This document shows, piece after piece, positions 47,801 to 57,235 of a stretch of DNA of 64,000 bases. Source of the DNA: Gavia stellata (taxonomy: Eukaryota; Chordata; Aves; Gaviiformes; Gaviidae); the NCBI RefSeq assembly GCF_030936135.1, contig NC_082595.1, positions 106,495,334 to 106,559,333 of the forward strand, given 5' to 3'. The notes beneath the pieces are model-generated. The model had not been told where the DNA came from. It was given only the letters and a program-made list of their open reading frames with translations, and searched no databases. The position numbers and the translations under genes are program-made. Every line of letters starts with the position of its first letter. Within the stretch, counting starts at the first letter, position 1.

Positions 47801-49764
47801 GCAGGAGCAAGATGGGGCAAACAAATTATTAACTTGAAATATTACCAGTGTAGCTGCTCACAGGAGCGTGCTGCAGTGGAGATTCCCAAGGGGTGTCGCA
47901 GCTCTCGCCCTGCAGCCTCGGCACCGGTTGCAGGTGTGGAGCCGGGCTATGCCTTGCTTTTAGGAAATGATAGCTGTGGAGCGGGTTTGGGGGGTGGGGG
48001 GGCGTGCAGGGGCTTAGCTGCTTGGGTATCATCACCCTTAGCCCCCAAGAGTGGTACTTCAGGCTTTAATAACCTGAGAGTGAGAAGAAAAACGACGTTA
48101 AAATGGCTCTGCTGTGGTTGCATGCGCCATCCAGACGCTGCGGTTGCTCCTACCAAGAACGCAGGTTGCATTACTCCTCCTGCCTGTTGAGCGCTGGCGT
48201 GCCAAATGCCAGCCTGATGTCTTCCCCTCACCTCCGGGGCCCGTTCTGCGTCAGCAGGTCCCCTGGGAGGAGGAGGTCACCCCAACGCAGGGACCGCTCA
48301 CCGAGGATGGGCTGGGGCGTGTTGAAAACCGCTGCGAGTCCCCATCGGGATGGTTTTGAGCACGAGCCCGTGGCGTGGCATCCCCTCCAAGTTGACTTGC
48401 CCTCTCTTTCCTCCCCCCAAGCTGGACGCTGACAGACTGGCGCTGCCGGTGAGCCCCAGCCCGCTCAGCCCCACGCCCAGCCCCAAGCCCCCCGAGGCGG
48501 CCGTCCTCACCGTGGAGCCCTCTCCTTCGGAGAAGAAATGCTTCTTCGTCGATGAAGCGGAGCCCCTCCTGCGCTGCGACTCAACCTCCAGCGGCTCCTC
48601 CGCGCTCAGCCGGACAGGCTCTTTTATTACCAAAGGTACCAAAATCAGCCTGGGGGAGAGCGGGAGGACCGAAGGGATGCCACAGCATGTCCCCTGCAGT
48701 CAGCACACGTGGCAGAGCTGCCCAACATGATACTGTTAAAGTAAATAAGTGGGAAAACTGGCCCTCCAGGATACGTTTATCACCTCCTCATTCCAGACCA
48801 AAATATCCTGTTAGCAAAGATGATACAGATTTGAGAGGGGAAAACACCTTTAAAGGCTTTTAACTCTTCGAAGTGCTGCCAGAGAAGTTGTAGCATCCCT
48901 GGATATTTGGGGGGTTTTCTCCTGGCTTTCGGCTGTTGGGTTGGCCTGTGCGTTATTCTGTGAGATGAAACCAGAAAAATTGTAATTTTGAGATTGAATT
49001 ATTATTTTTTTTTCACCCTTGGTCCTGCTTGCTGCGGCGTGTAACTTGAGATGTAAATCACTCTTAGTCACCCCCCCCTTTTTTTTAGGGGGTTTAATTT
49101 ACTGCGCTTAACTTGCTGCATTTAATCTTCTTTAACTTCTGATGAAGGTGAAACACTGAGCTCAATCAATCTACCGAATTTATACTTGGGTATGGAAATG
49201 AAGCTGACCCAACGAAAACAACTCGAAAGAGCAGAATTCAGCTTTTTTGGCTCCCCTCCTGCCTTCACTTTTCTGTATTGGCCATTCAGCATTTATAAAT
49301 GCTGTGTTTGTGCTAGCGGGATCCTGGATTAGGTGCCTCAGCAGCACTGGTTTCTCCATCTTCTCCCCTCCCCATCGCTCATCACCCTCCACCTTTTCCC
49401 TCGGTTCTCCTTGTGGTGTGTCCCTCTCCAGAGGTGGCACCAGGGGATGGAGCGAGGTCTCCAAGGAGAACAAGCCCTGGTTAGCGGAGGTTTTTTGAGG
49501 GGTTTCTTGACCACCCTCTCCTTTCCTCCTGCAGAAAAGAAGGACACCGTCCTGCGCCAGGTGCGCTTGGACCCTTGTGACCTGCAGCCCATCTTCGACG
49601 ACATGCTGCACATCCTCAACCCCGAGGAGCTCCACGTGATAGAGGAGATACCACAGGCTGAAGACAAGCTGGACAGGCTATTTGAGATCGCCGGAGTCAA
49701 GAGCCAGGAAGCCAGCCAGACCCTCCTGGACTCTGTCTATAGCCACCTTCCCGACTTACTGTAG
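17801..49764 (+). CDS. TNFRSF21: TNFRSF21 (death receptor 6), six-exon gene
   Basis: Type I membrane receptor of the TNF receptor superfamily. In the family it recruits death-domain adaptors and is linked to JNK/NF-kB signalling, axon pruning, oligodendrocyte maturation and T-helper regulation. Six exons join with correct phases (17801-17854, 24098-24752, 26208-26705, 40898-41163, 48422-48635, 49535-49764) to give 638 residues; human DR6 has 655, and most of the difference appears to lie in the stalk and the proline-rich linker. The order is signal peptide (about 1-28), four cysteine-rich domains (about 44-203), Ser/Thr-rich stalk with N-glycosylation sequons (about 204-337), one transmembrane helix (about 338-358), juxtamembrane segment, death domain (about 403-487), proline-rich linker, and a conserved C-terminal region ending in HLPDLL. 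Identification rests on near-identity to remembered vertebrate DR6 in the transmembrane, death-domain and C-terminal segments. An extra 54-nt exon may exist in intron 4. Confidence 0.97.
17855..24097 (+). other. TNFRSF21 intron 1
   Basis: About 6.2 kb. The first 450 bases belong to the CpG island, including a run of about 16 G starting roughly 26 nt from the donor. A sense CR1 copy sits at 20947-21560. Poly-A and poly-T tracts lie near 22582-22612 and 22781-22794. No other coding exon is supported. Confidence 0.9.
20947..21560 (+). repeat. CR1 fragment in TNFRSF21 intron 1, sense
   Basis: This copy starts inside the ORF2 C-terminal region ([15 protein letters not shown]) and keeps an open frame to a TAG at 21481-21483 (motifs [51 protein letters not shown]). 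The 3' UTR and one ATTCTGTG unit follow. It lacks the catalytic core. Confidence 0.93.
24098..24752 (+). CDS. TNFRSF21: TNFRSF21 coding exon 2 (four cysteine-rich domains)
   Basis: The acceptor is CTTCCAG at 24091-24097 and the donor AAAG|GTAATG (GT at 24753); it ends phase 1. It encodes residues 19-236 and the first base of Gly237. The hydrophobic signal core (LLMLLGTA) is followed by a likely cleavage near residues 26-28. The TNFR cysteine-rich repeats then begin around residue 44 (first Cys pair CDKC at 59-62) and end at DNVCG (Cys203). Landmarks shared with DR6 are the segments [40 protein letters not shown] and [14 protein letters not shown]. This is the extracellular ligand-binding part. 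As in other vertebrates a single large exon holds all four repeats, whereas many TNFR family genes split them. Confidence 0.97.
24753..26207 (+). other. TNFRSF21 intron 2
   Basis: About 1.45 kb, phase 1. The exon 2 frame stays open for 25 further codons past the donor, to a TAG at 24827-24829. A short direct repeat of GGTTACAGGT occurs near 25483-25505. No repeat element or additional exon was recognised. Confidence 0.9.
26208..26705 (+). CDS. TNFRSF21: TNFRSF21 coding exon 3 (stalk, transmembrane helix, juxtamembrane)
   Basis: The acceptor TTTTTGCAG ends at 26207 and the donor is CACG|GTGAGC (GT at 26706); the exon is phase 1 to phase 1. It encodes residues 237-402 and the first base of Gly403. 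The stalk (about 238-337) is rich in Ser, Thr, Pro and Gly, carries N-glycosylation sequons (NSS, NET twice) and is poorly conserved against mammals. From [12 protein letters not shown] onward it becomes nearly identical to vertebrate DR6. The membrane helix is about residues 338-358 ([16 protein letters not shown]) and is followed by basic stop-transfer residues RKSSRTLKK. The segment [17 protein letters not shown] leads into the death domain. Confidence 0.97.
28586..28642 (-). repeat. CR1 3' terminal scrap, antisense
   Basis: Fifty-seven bases matching the extreme CR1 3' end (ATCACAGAATCACTAAGG, AAAGACCTGTAAGATCATC). It is an extremely 5'-truncated insertion in intron 3. Confidence 0.9.
32033..32076 (+). 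repeat. 22-bp tandem duplication
   Basis: Two copies of GATGGCACTCGCAGGTCTAC plus two bases, nearly identical and head to tail. Confidence 0.9.
34369..35158 (-). repeat. CR1 fragment (different subfamily) in intron 3, antisense
   Basis: About 790 nt in minus orientation. The 3' end is at 34369 (TAGAATCACGG, GTTTGGGTTGGAAGG). Upstream of it is an ORF2 C-terminal frame (minus 35160-34714) with [33 protein letters not shown] and LFSLERRRL. It breaks near 34714. It differs from the 5051 and 20947 copies in both protein and 3' UTR sequence, so it belongs to another CR1 subfamily. Confidence 0.92.
38525..38637 (+). repeat. 57-bp tandem duplication
   Basis: Two copies of a unit made of a T-run followed by CCTGGGGTGAGTGATAAAAT and TAAGCGTTGGCTGCATGAAC. 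The period is 57 bp, with essentially no differences outside the T-run. Confidence 0.92.
39477..39770 (+). repeat. Long TA-rich low-complexity tract
   Basis: About 300 bp of TATATA, TACACA and TATC units with strong self-complementarity, in intron 3 about 1.1 kb before the death-domain exon. Confidence 0.88.
40898..41163 (+). CDS. TNFRSF21: TNFRSF21 coding exon 4 (death domain)
   Basis: The acceptor TGCCCCACAG ends at 40897. The exon completes Gly403 and encodes residues 404-491, ending phase 0 at CCG|GTAACG (GT at 41164). It holds practically the whole death domain, from [19 protein letters not shown] through [17 protein letters not shown]. This six-helix fold binds death-domain adaptors such as TRADD in this family. 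The exon is much more GC-rich than the surrounding intron. The donor lacks the usual G at +5 (GTAACG), so it is weaker than the other five. The last codon is Pro (CCG) where human has Gln. Confidence 0.97.
41164..48421 (+). other. TNFRSF21 intron 4 (7.3 kb)
   Basis: Phase 0 intron between the death-domain exon and the linker exon. It contains homopolymer tracts (A near 42237-42251 and 45861-45888, T near 45816-45832) and no CR1 that I can see. The candidate 54-nt cassette exon is at 46017-46070. A block at about 46620-47010, rich in homeodomain-like and bZIP-like motifs, has the look of conserved noncoding DNA. Confidence 0.85.
46017..46070 (+). CDS. Candidate in-frame cassette exon of TNFRSF21 (18 codons) in intron 4
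   Basis: A pyrimidine-rich tract with GTGTCTGTCTGTGCAG ends at 46016, and AAG|GTGAGA forms a near-consensus donor at 46071. The 54 nt between them are open in the phase left by exon 4 (phase 0) and return phase 0 to exon 5, so inclusion adds 18 residues ([18 protein letters not shown]) without disturbing frame. The remembered human protein joins exon 4 directly to LETDKLALP, so this would be lineage-specific or alternative. No transcript evidence is available here. It could be a chance combination of good splice sites. Confidence 0.4.
48422..48635 (+). CDS. TNFRSF21: TNFRSF21 coding exon 5 (Pro/Ser-rich linker)
   Basis: The acceptor CCTCCCCCCAAG ends at 48421. The exon enters phase 0 and leaves phase 1 at AAAG|GTACCA (GT at 48636). 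It encodes residues 492-562 plus one base. It opens with [20 protein letters not shown], clearly equivalent to the DR6 linker after the death domain. It continues through [20 protein letters not shown] and the serine-rich [16 protein letters not shown]. The many SP and TP dipeptides could be proline-directed kinase sites; that is inference. It is several residues shorter than human in the middle of the linker. Confidence 0.96.
48636..49534 (+). other. TNFRSF21 intron 5
   Basis: About 0.9 kb, phase 1, with a T-rich 3' half. No repeat or extra exon was recognised. Confidence 0.9.
49535..49764 (+). CDS. TNFRSF21: TNFRSF21 coding exon 6 (C-terminal region and stop)
   Basis: The acceptor CCTCCTGCAG ends at 49534. 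The first two bases complete Glu563 of the segment FITKEKKDT, and the exon runs to TAG at 49762-49764. It encodes the strongly conserved DR6 C-terminus ([56 protein letters not shown]). This region is described in the family as a leucine-zipper or CARD-like helical segment downstream of the death domain. Differences from human are a handful of conservative substitutions. The 3' UTR continues in the same exon. Confidence 0.97.
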
Positions 49765-50713
49765 GCACTGGGTCACTACGCACTCTCCGAATATCTGCTA
49801 GAGCTAGCTTGGCACTCGTTAAGACGACTGACAATATGCAGGCAGGTTTTGTTGTAGAATATATGGCCAGTATTTTCGTTGAGGTGTCCTTGGTTTCTGG
49901 AGGGGGGGGCAGTTTGCCAGCGTTGCACCCCTCCACCTTAACTCTATCGCTCAGTCCAAGTCCTTGCACCCTCTGTGCCCTTCCTTGAGCATCTCTTCTC
50001 CTTGTTCTCATTCCAATCAGATCAGTCGATGCACTTTAAAAAAAAAAAAAAAAAAAGCAGTTAACGAACTAAAAGACCACAAGTCTGGTGTAATTTAACA
50101 CATCAAATCGGGGATTGCTCTGTAACCCACTTCTTCTGTCAAAGCTGTCGCTCGGAGTGACCGTCTCCCACCACCTTCCTTCGCCTCGGAGCGGTAAATA
50201 GCAAAAACACGCAAAAAAAAAAACCCCAATCATTGCTGGTTACCGTCTCTTAATGCAGCTAAGCTTCCCACCCGAGCTGACTTTTTTTTAATGTACTATT
50301 GTATAGCTCATATCCATTGCTGAGATTTTAGTAGCACGGTTATTTATTGTATGGTTTTCACCTGGACAATGCATCGTGCTCCTGTAAGCTAAAGCAGAAG
50401 CGCTTTAACCGCAAAGAAAAGGGTCGGTCCCGCCAATTTTCAAGGCGATGAAAAGGTCCTTTGCCTTCAGTCGAATGTAAGGAGTTACCTTGCCTTGCCG
50501 CTTGCGGGAGCGGCGAGGCTCCGAAGGGAGCCGGTGCTGGACGTGGGGAGGCGAAGGTGGCCGCCGGTGGTCCTGCTCTCCTCGTGGTGTAAGACTTAAA
50601 CCAAGCTATGCTTTTACACTCGTGTCTCTTGTTTTTTATACAGACGTGGCTGATAAGGTCTCCAGAGACCTTACCTGGTCTTAATAGTCTCTTCAAATCA
50701 CACTTCACTTTTT

Positions 50714-50719
50714 ATTAAA
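50714..50719 (+). terminator. Possible alternative poly(A) signal (ATTAAA)
   Basis: The common variant signal ATTAAA lies about 220 nt before the main one, with GT-rich sequence (GAGGTTGGGGGGTGGGGG) shortly downstream. It could produce a slightly shorter transcript. Confidence 0.4.
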
Positions 50720-50936
50720 AGAAAAGAGGTTGGGGGGTGGGGGAAAAAAGCTGCATCGTAAAAAGTCTGTCTGATTATATTTGCAACTATTACGCTCCCA
50801 TAACGAACAGTCTGTACTACGCTGAATTTGAAGAAATCGTGCTATGAGGGTGGCGTGTGCTGCCCCGTGGGAAGGAGTGGGAGTGGGGGAAGAGGGGAAT
50901 GAATTGAAAAATTGCCTTCCAGTGTACTAATTTATT

Positions 50937-50942
50937 AATAAA
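50937..50942 (+). terminator. Main poly(A) signal of TNFRSF21 (AATAAA)
   Basis: Canonical AATAAA in an AT-rich context, followed at once by GGTGTTTGTTACTTG, which fits a downstream GU-rich element. The distance from the stop codon is about 1.17 kb. Confidence 0.7.
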
Positions 50943-50965
50943 TACTAGGTGTTTGTTACTTGACA

Positions 50966-53900
50966 TGAATCTGCGTTAACCTCCTTAACACCTGCCTCTG
51001 CTCAAGGATACCTGGGTTGGAGCAGGGGGTGCTGAGGGTGCCCGTGGAGGGGTGAAGAGGGAGATTTTGGGCTGTGGGAGTGGTGAGGGCGTTGTCTGCT
51101 TTAGCTTCGGGGCCAAAATGTGATGGCTTTCTGTTGCCAACGCTGCCCTGAGTGCCCACGGTCACTGCCGGAGCTCTCTGCAGCCGGAGGGCAGGACCCC
51201 GCACTGAGCCGGGGTGGGGGACGCGTGTTAATTCCCATAGCGGTGAGCGGATCAGATGGCTAATGGGGCTTCCAGGGTTGGTTTTTGCAAGCTCCCAAAG
51301 GCTTTGCAGGCGTTTTGGGGTGGCTGAAGTATTAATTTTCCAGGATGCAGCTGCTGTGCTGAGTCATTCCTGAGCGAAGGTCTTGCAGTCACAGCGTTTC
51401 TCTTGCCCTGTTACTTTACCAATGTCCTTAAAATCTCCGCTTCCAAATAACTCATCCCTTGTTATTCTGTCTACAAATGGAAACCTTAATGGGACAAATG
51501 CTTCTGGTTTATAGTACTGTCATTTTGTATGCTTAGCTCCGGAGTGTTTTCCTTCTGGCTGGCGTTGAAGTTTGCTGTTACAGGACTATACATAGGTACA
51601 GGATTAAAACTTTTCAACACATGGACAGATGAAATACAGTGTGAAATAGCAAGAGCCTTTGTTGGGAGCGCTGAGGTGAGGTTTTCCCTCGCTGGCAATG
51701 AAGCATTGAGCTCTTCGTGGCTGCAACATGTCTTCAAGGCATCACGAAGAAATAGTGAGCATGGCTCATGCACCGGGCATACACGGGGTTGCTAAAAGCA
51801 GTATTTTGAGGTGGAGCCCAGTACCACCCTGTTGGCAAGTGGGTTTTTTTTATCTCCTTGTTGGGAGCGGTGGTGGTTGCTGTCCATCTGCCTGGGCAAG
51901 AATTGGCAAGGGGAGGGAAGGCGTGCGATCGTGGGCTCAATCAATAGGTTAAGGCAAGCGTAGACCGCCGGCTTTAAATTATCCTTAGCAGGTTCCCGGA
52001 GTGAGTCCGGGTGGGAAATTGGGGATTTGACCTTTTCTGATGGTCCAGGTGCTCCCAGCTAAACCCATGGGTTGTAAGCACCAGAGTCATCCTGCCACCT
52101 TCCCAGGACACCGCTGGCCCCGTCCCGCAACTCTGCTTTCCGTCCTGGCGGCCGCCTGCATTTTCTGATGGGTTTGAACCTAAAGCAAAAAAAAAAAAGG
52201 GTCCCGGAAAGCAGATTTAGCGGCCAGCTGAAGAAACACCATGAAGCAGCCATATCATGGAGGTGCCTTGGCCAGGAGGCACCGAGGAGGCACGAGGAAG
52301 CTGTAAACGTGGGCACAGGCAGGTCCCCAGGGTGTTGGGATGCATTTAACTCATCTCGGTGGCAGGTCACGGGACAGGCCAAGATTTGGGCAATCCTTGG
52401 CTCCATCTGTGCTGTGTACGCTTCCAGCATCACTCCCTCCTTTGCTTGCATCTGGATGTTGGTCTTGTCCCTGGCTCCATCATTTCCTATTTCCAAGCTG
52501 TGGCCTCTAAGCATCCCTTTGCTCTATGCATATGTATGTGTGTGCAATATAGTTATTTATTATATATATTTAATACATACAAATATTATACATTGATACA
52601 TACTACTTAAATATTTTTCTATGTTACATGTTATTTATATAGTTCTATATTTAAAAATTATTATTATGTATTTATATGTGTATAACATACATAAAATATT
52701 TTTTTATATATATATATCTGGGGGTGTGCAGGGGAAATGTCTGAGAGCAGCTGAGCCACACATATAGGCAGAGTATTTCCTGGCAGTGTGGGAGGTGTGA
52801 GGAGCCGCAAGCCCAGCGCTCCCACCCTTCCTCTGAGCCAGCTCTCTTAAGCCTTAAGAAAATAAACGAGGCATCGATGGGTTTGTGACCTGGAGGCATA
52901 ACTCAACACCAGGGAGAGACCGTCCTTGTCCTCGTACGTGGCTTTATTGGAAGCAGCGAGGGCAATGCACAAACCTCGCGCGCCGCAACACCGGTTGCGT
53001 GCGACTCAAACGGGTGAAGTTTTTGGCTAAATGGGTTTAGCAAGGCAAAGCTGTGAATACAAAGACCTTGATAAATATATGCATAAAAATGCATTTTGTA
53101 TTTTATGCAAAACATGCATTAAAATGTACTCTCAGGTCCGCATCGTAGGTGAGAGGTGCAGGTTTGAGGTGTGCGGCTTGGCTTTGCCCCTTGCCTGGCC
53201 TTGCTCGCTCAGTCGTCATGTTTGGTCCTTGCACGCTGTCCTCCACCCAGGGACAGCCAGGAGGGGGGCAGATTTGGGTGCTGGGGTGGCAGTCCTGGAT
53301 GGCAGAGCCTGTGAAGCCAGAGGGGACAGAAAGCAAGACGGGAGCGCAGCCGTGCTCCCCCGCTCTGCCTGCTGTGGGCATCGTGCACGGGGGCAGAGAC
53401 CGACATTTCTGGTGTAGCTCACACAAACACCAGCCGCTGCAGTCCTGCTTGCTGCGGGCTTGGACGCGAGGCGTGAAAATTGCACCTCCCACCAAGGTCG
53501 CAGTGTTTGCTGGGATAAAACCTTCCGGAGATGCCTCCAGCGTGGTCTGGCATCCTCAGGACTGGATTGCTCTGCTGTTCCGGGCTCTTTTAATGCCTCC
53601 AGTGCAAATGAAGTTTGGGATTATTTTTTTTTATTCTCTTTCCTTTTTTTTCTATGAATTGCAGCCGCTCCCTGCAGAAGAACAAGGTATCTGGTGCACT
53701 TTCCTCCTACCCCAGCCCAATTGGAATTTATCCTAATGGGGAACTCATTGTAACCCATCCGGTGTGGCTGCTGGCATTCCAGCTTGGAAAAGCACCCCAG
53801 GGTCTTGCGAGAGGTTCTTCAGCCCAAGGATGCCCTGCGGGCTCAGCGTGGGATGTGGGGGTTATTCGGGGGGTCTGTGCCCGTCCCCAGGGCTGCGGGG

Positions 53901-55504
53901 CCGAGCCGTGCAGTGCACAGGGACTGCTTACACAGAAATCCTCCTCTGGCATCGCTTGGCCCTGAGCTTTAAGTTGCGAAGGCTTTGCGGTTGGGTTTTC
54001 TTCTCTTGGACTTCGCTCCTGTGAGTACCGTGAGAGGGAAGTTTCTAGGGCAACTGGTAGGAAATGGGAAGATGGAGGAGAAATAAGAGGAGCCATCATT
54101 TATGTATTGTAGTACATGCCTAATGGTGGCACCCCCTGACGTGTTCATCAAACCAGCCTTGAGGATACAGCTGCTTCTTCACCATGTGAGCATTTATGAG
54201 GTTCACGGTTTCCTTCCTACTGCTGTAATTTAATTTTCCCTTCCAGCTTCTTCCCTCCCTTTCTCAAGGATTTTCTTAACCAATATAATTCAGAAAAAGT
54301 GAAAAAAAACCAAACCCAAATTAAACCTGAAGCATCTGAATAATGTTGGATCAGCTGTTGATGAAGATGCTGGCCAGCAGCTCAGGCAGGGACTCTGGGG
54401 TTTCCTAAACTTGCACCAACCTTTCTGTGGATTTAGGTGCTGTTACAGCCGGGCAAGGTTCTCGTCTCTGTTCTTTAGGTACCTAAAATGCTCTTGGAGT
54501 AGCTGGCTCTGAAGTCACTGAAGCAATGGTAGACATGTTCCTTTCTCTGCTTCTCAGATTTGCTTTGGCTGCATGACTAACCTGTAATAGTGATCTAATT
54601 CAAAATCAGAAGCTAGTCTTTCCTCTGATATTTTTGGGGAGGAAAAACATTGATAAGTTTGTAAAATGTTGCAAACCTGCAAGTTTTATTTTTTCTTTTT
54701 AATTCTTTAAAATTTCTTTTAAATTTTTCTTTATTCCTTTTTTTGTTTTTTTTCCTTCTTATTTTCTTGATGCTAAAGAAGGAAATCTCTTGCTTAGGGC
54801 ATGACTGAAACCTTGCTAACCCCCACATAAACTCACGGTGGGTGATTTACAGCCACAAATGCACAAATTACGGCACTTTCCCTTTGGGTTTTTCTTCCCC
54901 CGATGCTCGTGAGTCCCTAACCGGGGGACCTCACCCTGGGAATGGCTGGGAAAGGTGTGGAGGTGGAGAAGAGCCGTAGGATTGACCCTTTTTAGTCCTA
55001 ATGTTGGGAATAAGTTGCCCTGCACAGGCAGGAGCTCCTCGATCAGCGGCAGCAGGTCTTGGTGGGGAGCTGAGCCAGGCAGGGCTCCTGCCCAAATTTT
55101 TGTATAAAAAGTGGTTAGTGGGTTAGAGTGGTTAGACCACAGGGGAGGATGGGGGAGATGTACGTTTAGGTCCTCCTTAGCCCAAGGAGGGTGACTCAAT
55201 AATGTCCAGGCCAGGCATCATCTTGTTTTCTTCTGGCAATCTTCTACCCTTGCAGGTCCATGGATCCAGCTTCAGAGCTAGGAGGGGAAAATGCCCTTTT
55301 TATTGTTGGAAATGTTGTCATTCCGTGGCTCACCTCATCCCTAACCTCAAAACACCTTATGTCCAAGATGAAAGACTTTGGTTTTGCTGTAAAAACCAAG
55401 CATGCTGTCTTGTTTTCTTCTTCGTCTTGTTCTTCCTCTTCAATAGCAGGTTTGGAGGGGGTTGAGGTTGTCCATCAGGAGTCTGGGATCTTTATTAATC
55501 TGTA
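50966..55504. other. Downstream intergenic DNA
   Basis: No gene recognised. It holds the AT-rich tract at 52528-52720 and several short frames on both strands near 53.1-53.5 kb without family signatures. Confidence 0.65.
52528..52720 (+). repeat. AT-rich low-complexity tract
   Basis: TATATATTT-type sequence with TGTG segments, in intergenic DNA 1.6 kb past the gene end. Confidence 0.8.
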
Positions 55505-55715
55505 TGGAGGCCTTAAGTTGAAACAAAAGAGGTCCCAGGTGGGTATAAGGAGAAACATTTCCACCCTGAAGACAACAGAGCAGGTCAAGTGGAGAAGTTG
55601 TGACCAGATAAAGTCCCGAGCAACCTGGTCTGACTCCAGAACTGGCCCTGCTTGAGCAGGAGGTTGGGCTGGAGACCCCTGAGGTCCTTTCCAATCCCAG
55701 ATATTTATGGTCCTG
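55505..55715 (+). repeat. Degraded CR1 3' fragment, sense
   Basis: Phrases GGTATAAGGAGAAACATTTC, GAGCAACCTGGTCTGA and GAGCAGGAGGTTGGGCTGG are CR1 3' sequence, close in type to the copy at 7030-7872. No terminal repeats are preserved. Confidence 0.8.
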
Positions 55716-56024
55716 TAAGTTACAGTGCAAAGTAATGAAGCTTTTTTTTAAAAAAAAAAAAAATTATTATTTAAAATTGTTTGGCTCTTTAATATCACTT
55801 GAGGCAGCAGAAAGTATTTGCACCTGCATCAAACACAGCTTTTTCTGGATTCCTACTTACCTACCAGGTTGGACATCAGCAGTGAGCTTGTGTTTCTTTC
55901 AAAGGGCTTCACTGTGTGACAGACTTTTATCCAGAGTACTCTGCTAAATATCAGGAACATATTTTGCTGGGCTCCCAATAGTGCAAAAGGTGCAACCCAA
56001 ACCTAGTAGCTGCCTTGGGCTTTC

Positions 56025-56547
56025 CTCAACATGCATCTGGAGTACCGTGTCCAGTTCTGGGTTCCCCAGTTGAAGAAGGACAGGGAACTGCTGGAGAGGG
56101 TATAGCAAAGGGCTACGAAGGTGATTAGGGGACTGGAACATCTTTCTTATGAGGAAAGGCTGAGGGACTTGGGTCTTTTTAGTCTGGAGAAGAGAAGACT
56201 GAGGGGGGATCTTACCAATGCTTATAAATACTTCAGGGGTGGGTGCCAGGAGGATGGGGCCAGTCTTTTTTCAGTGGTGCCCAGTGACAGGATGAGAGGT
56301 TACGGGCACAAACTTGGTCATAGGAAGTTCCATCTAAACATGAGGAGGAACTTGTTTACTTTGAGGGTGGCAGAGCACTGGAACAGGCTGCCCAGAGAGG
56401 CTGTGGAGTCTCCTTCTCTGGAGATATTGAAAACTCGCCTGGACGCATTCCTGTGTAACCTGCTCTAGGTGACCCTGCTCTGGTGGGGGGTTGGACTAGA
56501 TGATCTCCAGAGGTCCCTTCCAACCCCTGTCATTCTGTGATTCTGTG
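56025..56547 (+). repeat. CR1 fragment, sense
   Basis: An ORF2 C-terminal remnant has one in-frame TAG near 56102; downstream of it comes the open frame [20 protein letters not shown] to [16 protein letters not shown]. The 3' UTR (GGGTTGGACTAGATGATCTC) and ATTCTGTG repeats follow. It is another subfamily than the intron 1 copy. Confidence 0.93.
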
Positions 56548-57034
56548 GATCCTCTGGGAAGCAAAATGGCTGTACACCTTGGGCGGAGCACTGGCATGTG
56601 AGATTTGTGCCCGGCAAAATAAAAGCAATTTCCAATTAAGCAGTTAATGGGATTTAGAAGAAGATGAGCAGCTATATCTGAGAGTGGTGTTTCTGGAAGG
56701 CATTTTCTGAAGCGGTAGTTTCACAACACAGTGACTTGGATCTCAAAACCAGCTGTAGGACCTCCTGCTCCTGGGTGTACCACTCCACCTCTGTGGCGTG
56801 GTTCACCTCCATGGTGCCAGGACAAGATGTGTGGATCCCCTGGGGCAATCTGGACTAGTCCACGGAGCCTCAGGAGGAATAAGAAGTGGTGGTGAAGCTG
56901 GTGTAAAACCATAAATCAGCCCCATCTCTGAGGTCAAAGTATAGTGAACCAGTGGAAATAGCCAGAAGAATAACTCCATAGGATCTCTGAATGTTCCAAA
57001 GGTTTACTCGTACTTTAGGATCATTGGATAATTT

Positions 57035-57235
57035 AGAACCATAAAATAAACTTAAGCTGGGAGGGACTTCTTAAAATCATCTTGCCCAGCCCCCTTTTCA
57101 ATGCAGGGACAGCTTCAAAATTGAACCTATTCTCAGACTGAGATCAGGTTGCTCAGGGCTGTGCGCAGTTGAGTTTTGAGCATCTCCAGCGATGGAGACC
57201 TCACATCTTCTCTGGGCAACCATCCACAGAAAAGA
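57035..57235 (-). repeat. Degraded CR1 3' fragment, antisense
   Basis: Traces of CR1 are visible on the minus strand (GGGAGGGACTTCTTAAAATC, CAGGTTGCTCAGGGC, TCTTCTCTGGGCAACC). It is heavily diverged and the boundaries are uncertain. Confidence 0.6.

Larger units (their letters stand above)
49765..50965 (+). other. TNFRSF21 3' UTR
   Basis: About 1.2 kb from the stop codon to the probable cleavage site. It holds an A-tract (about 50036-50056) that could cause oligo-dT mispriming, ATTTA-type AU-rich motifs near 50340, and a miR-17-type 8-mer seed match GCACTTTA at 50031-50038. Two poly(A) signals are visible: a variant ATTAAA at 50714-50719 and AATAAA at 50937-50942. The second is followed by a GT-rich stretch and is taken as the main end. 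The right boundary is an estimate. Confidence 0.7.

Noticed and set aside
52903..53495. Minus-strand frames followed by TTTATT (AATAAA on minus) near 52942, like the end of a convergent gene
   Set aside because: No recognisable protein or splice structure. The hexamer is common in AT-rich DNA.
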